A program made the translations under genes and the position numbers. The notes below the pieces were generated by a model, which worked only from the letters and a program-made list of their open reading frames with translations, did no database searches and was not told the origin of the DNA. A stretch of 6,127 bases of DNA from DASUSF01 sp036375275 (GTDB lineage: Bacteria; Pseudomonadota; Alphaproteobacteria; Geminicoccales; Geminicoccaceae). Positions 1 to 5,152 of this stretch are shown here, in pieces (position 1 is the stretch's first letter; each line of letters opens with the position of its first letter). Where the stretch lies: NCBI GenBank assembly GCA_036375275.1, contig DASUSF010000358.1, positions 1 to 6,127 of the forward strand, in the 5' to 3' direction.

Positions 1-233
1 GCGAGCCGCTCGCCGATCTCCTCGACGTAGGCCTGCAGCTCCGGGTCCTGATACGGGCCCCCGAACTGCTGCAGGATCAGCGGGTGCTGCTCGGCGCCGA
101 TCGCCGCTTCCTGCTCCGGCGACAGCATCGTGTACTCGCGCTCGCCGGTCGCGGGATTGGTGACCTGCGAGCATGCCTGAACCAGCGCCGGAATCAGGAT
201 CGCGATCAGGAGGACGCGCAGACGGCGGATCAT
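1..233 (-). CDS. M48-family metallopeptidase lipoprotein, N-terminal part (runs off the left edge)
   Basis: Only the first 77 codons are visible, reading leftward from an ATG at 233-231. The N-terminus is a lipoprotein signal: Arg-rich MIRRLR, a hydrophobic core to about residue 18, then VQAC with the lipidated Cys at 21. The next part contains LSPEQEAAIGAEQHP and QQFGGPYQDPELQAYVEEIGERLA. This is the usual lead-in to the peptidase domain of M48 proteases of the BepA/YfgC and LoiP type, which are membrane-anchored periplasmic zinc proteases in envelope quality control. The HExxH zinc motif would lie beyond the edge, so catalysis cannot be confirmed. The start overlaps the stop of the upstream thermonuclease-like gene by 4 bp (ATGA), implying co-transcription and translational coupling. 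The family call is from recognition of the N-terminal pattern and is fairly secure; the exact subfamily is not. Confidence 0.85.
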   Translation of the reverse strand, partial: MIRRLRVLLIAILIPALVQACSQVTNPATGEREYTMLSPEQEAAIGAEQHPLILQQFGGPYQDPELQAYVEEIGERL

Positions 234-1021
234 GGCAGCACCTCGATCTGCTCCGGATGGGCAAGCTCGATCATCGGCCCGCCGGCGTCGACCACGAAGC
301 CGCGGGCGCGGACCCGACGTCCGGCCAGCTCCTCGACATCGGCAGCCCAACGTCCGACCACATGATCGAGTTCCGGCCGCCGGACCCGGAGGGTGAAGTC
401 CCGCCGCCAGTCACGGCCGAAGTTGAGGTAGACGTGGTGGTCGGTGCCGCCGACGTCGAGCACCCGTCCCTCGACCAGTCCGTAGCGGCCGATCAGGCGG
501 TCCGCGCCGTGCGCGTCGCTCAGGACCAGGGCGCGGTCGGCCCAGAGCCCGACGCGCTCCGCGGCCGCCCGCTTCTCGAGGTCCTGGAGCCCCGGCGGCC
601 GGAGCGGCGCCTCCGGCGACGGCCGGAGCAGGGCGAGGCCGCGCGCGACCAGGAGCGTCTGGAGCGCGCCGTCGCTGCCGCTCACCACCGCCGGCGTCCG
701 GCCGTAGCGGTCCGGGCCGGGGCCGAGCGGCACGAGCCGGACGGTCGCGCCCGGCGGCAGCGCCGCCTCGAGCGTGGCGCGGGCGGCCGCCGCGAACGGC
801 CCGGGGACGTGCAGGCCGGCGAGCCGCACCACCGCGCCGTCCTCCGTCCGCAGCGTCAGCTCGTCGACCACCGCTTCGACCACCGCTTCGACCACCGCTT
901 CGACCACCGTCTCGACCACCGTTTCGACCACGGCCGGGGCGCTGCCGGCGTCGCCCGCGGCCGCCGGCGACGCCGCCAGCAGGAGCAGTCCGAGCACGAC
1001 CGGGATCCGGCATCCGGGCAT
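230..1021 (-). CDS. secreted thermonuclease (SNase)-fold protein with degenerate active site
   Basis: 263 aa from the ATG at 1021. The alternative ATG at 1024 lies only 2 nt from GGAG, while 1021 lies 5 nt from it. An in-frame extension to 1198 exists but lacks a signal and runs close to the divergent gene. A signal peptide covers residues 1-22 (hydrophobic core VVLGLLLLAASPAAA). Residues 31-53 are a VVE(A/T) tandem repeat. Residues 55 to about 170 resemble the SNase/TNase domain: VVRLAGLHVPGP, then DRYGR (104-108), LLVARGLALL and a final ERVGLWA. Residues from about 183 form a second beta-rich domain (VEGRVLDVG, YLNFGRDWRRDFT, PEQIEVLP) seen in alphaproteobacterial proteins annotated as thermonuclease family. 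Of the SNase catalytic residues, Arg35 (R66) and Arg87 (R108) are present. Asp40 and Glu43 correspond to H71 and G74, so nuclease activity is doubtful. It is first in a unit with the M48 gene. Confidence 0.82.
   Translation of the reverse strand: MPGCRIPVVLGLLLLAASPAAAGDAGSAPAVVETVVETVVEAVVEAVVEAVVDELTLRTEDGAVVRLAGLHVPGPFAAAARATLEAALPPGATVRLVPLGPGPDRYGRTPAVVSGSDGALQTLLVARGLALLRPSPEAPLRPPGLQDLEKRAAAERVGLWADRALVLSDAHGADRLIGRYGLVEGRVLDVGGTDHHVYLNFGRDWRRDFTLRVRRPELDHVVGRWAADVEELAGRRVRARGFVVDAGGPMIELAHPEQIEVLP
863..934. repeat. six tandem 12-bp units inside the thermonuclease-like gene
   Basis: On the plus strand the units read (g/t/c)tcgaccaccg(c/t), at 863-874, 875-886, 887-898, 899-910, 911-922 and 923-934. 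The second and third units are identical; the last differs at its end (ccacggc). Because the unit is 12 bp, copy-number change would keep the reading frame and add or remove four residues (VVEA/VVET). The array lies between the signal peptide and the SNase-like domain, a likely linker position. Confidence 0.95.
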
Positions 1022-1199
1022 CATGTCTCCACGCTGAACACGCAGCCATAGTTGCACATCATGCTTGTTGTTACAACTGCAAGATGCGCGACCACGGCCT
1101 CGTGCCCGGCCTCTTCCCCGGCTTTCTGGGGGCTTCCCCCCACCGCCGCCGGCTGCCATGGTCCGCCCTTGGCCGCTGGTCCAGCAGGGAGGGCGCATC
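1022..1199. promoter_or_regulatory. divergent intergenic region with an AT-rich dyad
   Basis: 178 bp separate the thermonuclease-like start (1021) from the GMC start (1200), so promoters for both should lie here. The section 1049-1085 is much more AT-rich than its surroundings. It contains the palindrome GTTGT-T-ACAAC (1067-1077) nested near the inverted repeat TTGCA (1052-1056) / TGCAA (1078-1082). This could be an operator. I see no convincing -35/-10 pair on either strand. Confidence 0.4.
1186..1193 (+). promoter_or_regulatory. ribosome binding site deciding the GTG start of the GMC gene
   Basis: AGGGAGGG precedes the GTG at 1200, with GGAGG (1188-1192) 7 nt away. It is a far better context than that of the longer in-frame ATG starts at 1065 and 1158. 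Confidence 0.8.
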
Positions 1200-2837
1200 G
1201 TGCGCGAGGAAGCGGAGGTCGTCGGCCGCTTCGACTACGTGATCGTCGGCGCGGGCACGGCCGGCTGCGCGCTCGCCAACCGTCTCTCGGCCGACCCCGA
1301 CGTCCGGGTGCTGCTGCTCGAGGCCGGCGGCCGGGACGACTGGATCTGGTTCCACGTCCCGGTCGGCTACCTCTACGCCATGGGCAACCCGCGCGCCGAC
1401 TGGTGCTTCCGGACCGAGGCCGAGCCGGGGCTCGGCGGCCGGGCGATCAACTACCCGCGCGGCCGGGTGCTCGGCGGCTGCTCGGCGATCAACGGCATGA
1501 TCTACATGCGCGGCCAGGCGCAGGACTACGACCAGTGGCGCCAGGCCGGCAACCGCGGCTGGGGCTGGGACGACGTCCTGCCCTATTTCCGCCGCTCGGA
1601 GGACCACTTCGGCGGCGCCGACGAGGCCCACGGCGCCGGCGGCGAATGGCGGGTCGAGCCGGCGCGGATCCGCTGGAAGATCCTCGACGTCTTCCGGGAG
1701 GCGGCGGCCGAGGCCGGCATCCCCAGGATCGACGACTTCAACCGCGGCGACAACGAGGGCTGCGGCTACTTCCAGGTCAACCAGCGGCGCGGCGTCCGCT
1801 GGACCACGGCCAAGGCGTTCCTCCGGCCGGCGCGGGGCCGGCCGAACCTCGCGGTCACGACCGGGGCGCAGGCGGTCCGGATCGTGCTCGAGGACGGCCG
1901 CGCGTGCGCGCTCGACTTCCGCTGCGGCGGCCGCCTGCAGCGGGCGGAGGCGAGCGCCGAAGTGGTCCTCGCCGCCGGCGCGATCGGCTCGCCACAGCTC
2001 CTGATGCTCTCCGGGATCGGCCCGGGCGGGCACCTCCGGGAGCACGGGATCGAGGTCCACAACGCGAGCCCCGGCGTCGGCGGCAACCTCCAGGACCACC
2101 TCCAGCTCCGCATGGTCTACAAGGTCGAGAATATCGAGACCCTGAACGAGCGCATGGGCAGCCTCCTCGGCAAGGCGCGCATGGGGCTCGAGTACGCGCT
2201 GTTCCGGAAGGGCCCGATGACCATGGCGCCCTCGCAGCTCGGCTGCTTCGCCCGCTCGGCGCCGGAGTACGAGAGCGCGAACCTCGAGTACCACGTCCAG
2301 CCGCTCTCGCTCGACCAGTTCGGCGATCCGCTGCACCACTTCCCGGCGTTCACCGCGAGCGTCTGCAACCTCCGCCCGGCGAGCCGGGGCGAGGTGCGGC
2401 TCAGGAGCCCGGACCCGCTGGACGCGCCTACGATCCGGCCGAACTACCTCGCCGACCCGCTCGACCTCCAGGTCGCGACCGATGCGATCCGCCTGACCCG
2501 CCGGATCGTGCTCGAGACCGCCGCCTTCCGCCCCTACCGCCCCATGGAGTTCAAGCCCGGGCCCGCCTACCGGAGCCAGGCCGAGCTGGAGCAGGCCGCG
2601 GCCGCGATCGGCACGACGATCTTCCATCCGGTCGGGACCTGCCGGATGGGCGGCGACCCGGGCGCGGTGGTCGACGACCGGCTCCGGGTCCGGGGCGTCC
2701 CGGGACTGCGCGTGGTCGACGCCTCGGTCATGCCGACGATCACGTCGGGCAACACCAATGCCCCGACCCTGATGATCGCGGAGAAGGCCGCCGACCTGAT
2801 CCGGGACGACCGCCGGGCGGGCCGGGTGGCGGCGTGA
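1200..2837 (+). CDS. GMC-family FAD-dependent oxidoreductase (choline/alcohol dehydrogenase type)
   Basis: 545 aa from GTG at 1200, chosen because AGGGAGGG (1186-1193) lies just upstream with GGAGG 7 nt from the start. Upstream in-frame ATGs at 1065 and 1158 lack a ribosome site and would add a Pro/Arg-rich tail unlike the family. The FAD-binding Rossmann motif GAGTAG is at 17-22 with the ribose-binding Glu at 41 (LLLEAGG). GMC signature 1 is GRVLGGCSAINGMIYMRG (88-105), and signature 2 is GAIGSPQLLMLSGIG (260-274). The catalytic His is H476 in HPVGTCRMG, and the paired Asn is N520 in GNTNAPT, the His/Asn arrangement of choline dehydrogenase-like enzymes. It should oxidise an alcohol to an aldehyde or ketone in the cytoplasm or at the inner membrane face. 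Substrate cannot be read from sequence, and no bet-type neighbour supports choline. Length is normal and no damage is seen. Confidence 0.93.
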   Translation: MREEAEVVGRFDYVIVGAGTAGCALANRLSADPDVRVLLLEAGGRDDWIWFHVPVGYLYAMGNPRADWCFRTEAEPGLGGRAINYPRGRVLGGCSAINGMIYMRGQAQDYDQWRQAGNRGWGWDDVLPYFRRSEDHFGGADEAHGAGGEWRVEPARIRWKILDVFREAAAEAGIPRIDDFNRGDNEGCGYFQVNQRRGVRWTTAKAFLRPARGRPNLAVTTGAQAVRIVLEDGRACALDFRCGGRLQRAEASAEVVLAAGAIGSPQLLMLSGIGPGGHLREHGIEVHNASPGVGGNLQDHLQLRMVYKVENIETLNERMGSLLGKARMGLEYALFRKGPMTMAPSQLGCFARSAPEYESANLEYHVQPLSLDQFGDPLHHFPAFTASVCNLRPASRGEVRLRSPDPLDAPTIRPNYLADPLDLQVATDAIRLTRRIVLETAAFRPYRPMEFKPGPAYRSQAELEQAAAAIGTTIFHPVGTCRMGGDPGAVVDDRLRVRGVPGLRVVDASVMPTITSGNTNAPTLMIAEKAADLIRDDRRAGRVAA

Positions 2838-2847
2838 CGGCGCCGGC

Positions 2848-2867
2848 CCCGGCGGCTTTGCGCCGGG
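2848..2867. terminator. GC-rich hairpin in the convergent GMC/SDR gap
   Basis: CCCGGCG (2848-2854) pairs perfectly with CGCCGGG (2861-2867) around a 6-nt loop (gctttg). It occupies most of the 31-bp gap between two convergent stop codons, the place for a shared bidirectional terminator. No T-tract follows on either strand, so intrinsic termination is uncertain. Confidence 0.4.
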
Positions 2868-2868
2868 C

Positions 2869-3642
2869 TCAGACGGTCGCGCCCATGCCGCCGTCGAGGT
2901 TGATCGCGGTGCCGGTGATGAAGGCCGCGCGCTCCGAGACCAGGAAGGCCGCGAGATCGGCGTACTCCTCGGCCTCGCCCACCCGGCCGAGCGGCACCCG
3001 CGCCGCGATCTCGGCGTAGAACGCGTCGAGCGGGCGATCGCCGGCGCGCCGCTCCCACTGCGCGCTCTTGATCAGCCCGATGCAGATCGTGTTCACCCGG
3101 ATCCGGTCGCGGGCGTACTCGTTGGCGAGCGACTTGGTGAGGTTGATGCCGGCGGCGCGGGTCACCGTGGTCGGGAGCGAGCGCGCCGCCGGGGCCTTCG
3201 CGCCGACGATCGTGGCGTTGACGATCGCGCCCCCGCCGCGCTCGCGCATGATCGGGATCACCGCGCGGCAGAGGCGGACCGCCGCCATCAGCTTGAGGTC
3301 GATGTCGGCCTGCCAGGCCGCGTCGTCGATCTCCTCGAGCCCCCGGGCCGCAGAGGTGCCGGCGTTGTTGATCAGGATGTCGACCCCGCCGAGCGCCCGC
3401 ACCGCCTCATCGACGAAGCGCCGGCAGCCGTCGGCCCGGCTCACGTCCGCGACCACCGGCAGCACCTCGCCGCCGGTCTCGTCGCGGAGCGCCGCCGCCG
3501 TGTCCTCGAGATGGCGCTCGCGGCGGGCGCAGATGGCGACCCGCGCACCCTCCCGCGCGAGGCGCGCCGCGGTGGCGCGGCCGAGGCCGTCGCTGCCCCC
3601 GGTGATCAGGGCGATCCGCCCTTCGAGGCCGAGATCGAGCAT
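2869..3642 (-). CDS. short-chain dehydrogenase/reductase (SDR) family protein lacking the canonical Tyr/Lys
   Basis: 257 aa, the usual length of a classical SDR, from ATG at 3642 with GGTGGA 5 nt upstream. The NAD(P)-binding motif is TGGSDGLG (14-21). D66 in ADVS contacts the adenine ring in the family, NNAG is at 92-95, and the C-terminal ITGTAINLDGG ends in the usual way. The fold and cofactor site are therefore intact. The catalytic region is not: where the family has Ser, then YxxxK, this protein has VNATIVG (141-147) and TTVTRAAGINLTK (158-170). Thr158 stands at the Tyr position and Arg162 at the Lys position. The frame is continuous and codon use is normal there, so this is not a sequencing frameshift. 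It may belong to a divergent SDR subgroup with another mechanism or a non-catalytic role. It is convergent with the GMC gene and divergent from the zinc-knuckle gene. Confidence 0.9.
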   Translation of the reverse strand: MLDLGLEGRIALITGGSDGLGRATAARLAREGARVAICARRERHLEDTAAALRDETGGEVLPVVADVSRADGCRRFVDEAVRALGGVDILINNAGTSAARGLEEIDDAAWQADIDLKLMAAVRLCRAVIPIMRERGGGAIVNATIVGAKAPAARSLPTTVTRAAGINLTKSLANEYARDRIRVNTICIGLIKSAQWERRAGDRPLDAFYAEIAARVPLGRVGEAEEYADLAAFLVSERAAFITGTAINLDGGMGATV

Positions 3643-3767
3643 GACGTTCCACCGTTTCTGCTGCCGCCGGATCCCCGCCCGCGCCGCCACGCCGACCTCA
3701 TGCGGCGGAGGGGCCGGCGAGCATGCGCCCGCCCGCCGCGGACGGCAACCCGTCGCGGCCGCCCGTC

Positions 3768-3784
3768 GCCGCCGGTCCGGCGGC
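3768..3784. repeat. 17-bp perfect palindrome in the SDR/zinc-knuckle intergenic region
   Basis: GCCGCCGG-T-CCGGCGGC, 8-bp arms around a single T, lies midway between divergent starts at 3642 and 3881. It could be an operator or a hairpin. At this base composition GC-only dyads arise easily by chance. Confidence 0.5.
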
Positions 3785-3809
3785 ACGGGGAGCAGGCCGG
3801 GCGAGGGAT

Positions 3810-3834
3810 GGAACAGGGGCCGGCGGGCGACGTT
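3810..3834 (+). promoter_or_regulatory. candidate EcfG (general stress sigma factor) promoter
   Basis: GGAAC at 3810-3814, a 16-nt spacer, then CGTT at 3831-3834. This matches the GGAAC-N16/17-CGTT consensus known for EcfG-type sigma factors of Alphaproteobacteria. The -10 element ends 46 bp before the ATG at 3881, giving a short leader, in the correct orientation. It predicts that the downstream zinc-knuckle gene is induced by general stress through the PhyR-NepR-EcfG pathway. The match is exact, but no transcript evidence is available here. Confidence 0.6.
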
Positions 3835-3880
3835 GAGCCAGCGAGTGATGCCAGCGGAGTGTGCTGAGGGAGCCTTTGCG

Positions 3881-4093
3881 ATGACCGACAAGCCGGACCA
3901 GCGTGGACCTGCCAGCCAGGAGCAGCCGCCCGAAGCGAGGATGGCCCCGGGGGACGAGGCGCCGCCCGGCACCCCCGGCACCGGCGACGACATCTGCCCG
4001 ACCTGCGGCGGCAGCGGCAGCGTGAAGGGCGGCACCTGCGACTACTGCCTGGGCAGGGGCCGGATCATCCGCGGGATCAGCGCCGGCGCCTGA
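3881..4093 (+). CDS. small DnaJ-like CxxCxGxG zinc-knuckle protein
   Basis: 70 aa from ATG at 3881, preceded by GAGGGAG (3866-3872) at 8 nt. Residues 1-35 are polar, rich in Pro, Gln, Glu and Gly, and probably disordered. The second half holds two CxxCxGxG motifs: CPTCGGSG at 39-46 and CDYCLGRG at 53-60. This pair matches one zinc-binding unit of the DnaJ/Hsp40 cysteine-rich domain, so one structural zinc with four Cys ligands is expected. No J-domain, signal or membrane segment is present. Similar small zinc-finger proteins are common in Proteobacteria without a firm function; a chaperone-accessory or redox role is inference. Upstream lies an EcfG-like promoter, suggesting stress induction. 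It stands alone: the next gene starts 391 bp later. Confidence 0.85.
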   Translation: MTDKPDQRGPASQEQPPEARMAPGDEAPPGTPGTGDDICPTCGGSGSVKGGTCDYCLGRGRIIRGISAGA

Positions 4094-4103
4094 GGCGGCG
4101 GCA

Positions 4104-4134
4104 CGACCGTCGGCGCGGTCCGGACGGTCGGACC
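4104..4134 (+). terminator. overlapping alternative hairpins after the zinc-knuckle gene
   Basis: CGACCGTC (4104-4111) pairs with GACGGTCG (4123-4130) around an 11-nt loop. GGTCCG (4117-4122) pairs with CGGACC (4129-4134) around a 6-nt loop. The two share bases and cannot form together. They begin 10 nt after the stop at 4093, so a 3'-end or terminator role is likely, but there is no U-tract. Confidence 0.4.
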
Positions 4135-4341
4135 TCGGGTTGTGGAGCGGCGGCTTGCGCGACCCGATCATCCTCTCGCCCGGCAGCGTCAACGTCGACT
4201 TCCAGGTGCGGCCCAGCGCGCGCCGGAGGTCGGGCGCGACGACGATCATCGTCTTGCCCTCGGCAGGACACGGAGGCGTGGGCCGGCGCCGCCTGGGTGC
4301 GGGTTCTGGCGCCGGGCGCCCGACCCGATGCGAGCCTCCGC

Positions 4342-4365
4342 CTGACGGGCAGGCTGACGGGCAGG
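4342..4365. repeat. perfect 12-bp direct repeat
   Basis: The unit ctgacgggcagg occurs twice back to back (4342-4353 and 4354-4365). It lies in noncoding DNA about 120 bp before the Cys-rich gene. Confidence 0.9.
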
Positions 4366-4376
4366 TGGCCCCACGC

Positions 4377-4398
4377 CGGGACGCCCGACGGTTTTTTT
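4377..4398 (+). terminator. weak hairpin followed by a T7 run
   Basis: CGGG (4377-4380) and CCCG (4384-4387) form a short stem, and seven T residues occur at 4392-4398, a striking run in such GC-rich DNA. It could be an intrinsic terminator protecting the downstream operon from read-through, but the stem is only 4 bp. Confidence 0.25.
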
Positions 4399-4484
4399 CG
4401 GAGCCCGTGCAACCGAGCCGCCCGCCCCGGCGTTCCAACCGGCGGTTCCGATGCCGGCGGCGCGCCTTCTCTGGAGGGATACGG

Positions 4485-4733
4485 GTGCCGACCTGCGAAA
4501 CCTGCGGCAACGACTACGACCGCACGTTCGAGGTCAGGATGGGCGGCAGTAGCCACACCTTCGACAGCTTCGAGTGCGCGATCCACGCCCTCGCCCCGAC
4601 CTGCCCCTCCTCCGGCGTCAGGATCACGGGGCATGGCGTGCAGCAGGGCGAGGACGTGTTCTGCTGCGCCCACTGCGCCCAGAAGGGCGGCGCCCGGCCT
4701 CGAGGATCGCGTCTGAACCCGCTCAACTCCTAG
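4485..4733 (+). CDS. small Cys-rich, probably metal-binding protein (metallothionein-like annotation in relatives)
   Basis: 82 aa from GTG at 4485, fixed by GGAGGG (4473-4478) 6 nt upstream; the frame is open further 5' but that part shows no protein-like character. It begins PTCETCGNDYDRTF, with a CxxC at 4 and 7. FDSFECAIHALAPTC follows (C31, H34, C40), then GHGV (H50) and CCAHC (60-64). Seven Cys and several His suggest zinc binding in a TRASH-like or treble-clef arrangement. I recall homologues annotated as hypothetical or prokaryotic metallothionein with CxHCGC near residue 40; here that segment is CPSSGV, so two ligands may be missing. That comparison is from memory. The C-terminal tail from 70 is basic and unremarkable. 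The next gene's ribosome site overlaps this stop codon, so the two form an operon. Function is unknown. Confidence 0.8.
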   Translation: MPTCETCGNDYDRTFEVRMGGSSHTFDSFECAIHALAPTCPSSGVRITGHGVQQGEDVFCCAHCAQKGGARPRGSRLNPLNS

Positions 4734-4744
4734 GGAGAACCGAC

Positions 4745-5152
4745 ATGCAGATCCAGGACGTGATGACCAGGGACGTCGCGCTCATCAGCCCCGACGTGAC
4801 GCTCCGCGATGCCGCGAAGGCGATGAGCGAGGGCGACTTCGGGCTCCTGCCGATCGGCGAGAACGACCGGCTGCTCGGCACGGTCACCGACCGCGACATC
4901 ACCGTGCGCGGCGTGGCCAAGGGCAAGGACCCGAACGCCACCAAGGTGCGCGAGGTGATGAGCGAGGGCATCGTCTACTGCTTCGCCGACCAGTCGGCCG
5001 AGGAGGCCGCCGACCTGATGGCGGAGCGGCAGGTCCGCCGGCTGCCGGTGCTCGACCGGGACAAGCGTCTGGTCGGGATCGTGGCGCTCGCCGACCTCGC
5101 CCGCCAGACCAGCCGGGCGGCGGACGACGCGGTAACCGGGGTCTCGGAGTAG
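4745..5152 (+). CDS. protein with two CBS domains
   Basis: 135 aa from ATG at 4745. GGGAG (4733-4737) lies 7 nt upstream and overlaps the stop of the Cys-rich gene, so translation is probably coupled. The protein is just a tandem CBS (Bateman) module. CBS1 spans about residues 5-60: DVMTRDVALISPDVTLRDAAKAM, then LLGTVTDRDI (43-52), carrying the TDRD residues that contact adenosine-nucleotide ribose/phosphate in the family. CBS2 spans about 68-122: VREVMSEGIVYCFADQSAEEAADLM, then RRLPVLD and LVGIVALADLA (109-119). Such stand-alone proteins bind AMP, ATP or related nucleotides in the cytoplasm and act as energy sensors or regulators of partners; no partner domain is fused here. Length is typical. 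The pairing with a metal-binding protein is the only hint of role. Confidence 0.93.
   Translation: MQIQDVMTRDVALISPDVTLRDAAKAMSEGDFGLLPIGENDRLLGTVTDRDITVRGVAKGKDPNATKVREVMSEGIVYCFADQSAEEAADLMAERQVRRLPVLDRDKRLVGIVALADLARQTSRAADDAVTGVSE

Larger units (their letters stand above)
4094..4484. other. 391-bp gap without an assignable gene
   Basis: No recognised product on either strand. It holds two mutually exclusive hairpins just after the preceding stop (4104-4134), a 12-bp direct repeat and a T7 run. Positions 4140-4262 are strongly G/C-biased at one codon position, as in real genes of this window. Read on the minus strand this gives an ORF from ATG 4249 with GAGGG 7 nt upstream (MIVVAPDLRRALGRTWKSTL...). 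Read on the plus strand it gives GLRDPIILSPGSVNVDFQV from about 4152. Neither is recognised; the minus frame continues antisense across the zinc-knuckle gene without a convincing end. It may be a gene remnant, an unknown small gene or chance. Confidence 0.5.

Noticed and set aside
863..934. CRISPR array
   Set aside because: The units are 12 bp, contiguous, without spacers, and in frame inside a gene.
173..1051. Long plus-strand ORF of 292 codons containing FDHR repeats
   Set aside because: Antisense shadow of the thermonuclease-like gene. The repeats are the 12-bp array read in the other strand, and the protein is Arg/Pro-rich without a domain.
1065..1199. N-terminal extension of the GMC protein from ATG 1065 or 1158
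   Set aside because: No ribosome site, a Pro/Arg-rich tail unlike the family, and a strong AGGGAGGG before GTG 1200.
1071..2627. 518-codon minus-strand ORF opposite the GMC gene
   Set aside because: Antisense frame sharing codon positions with the GMC gene; no recognisable motif, while the sense frame has every GMC signature.
1052..3019. 655-codon plus-strand ORF overlapping the GMC gene
   Set aside because: Out-of-frame reading of the GMC gene, extremely rich in Arg, Gly and Pro; a product of high GC content.
3068..3880. Plus-strand extension of the zinc-knuckle ORF upstream to 3068
   Set aside because: It is antisense to the SDR and low-complexity; a good ribosome site precedes ATG 3881.
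3643..4035. N-terminal extension of the SDR to 4035
   Set aside because: The classical SDR begins at MLDLGLEGRIALITGG with a ribosome site; the extension has no domain and would run antisense across the zinc-knuckle start.
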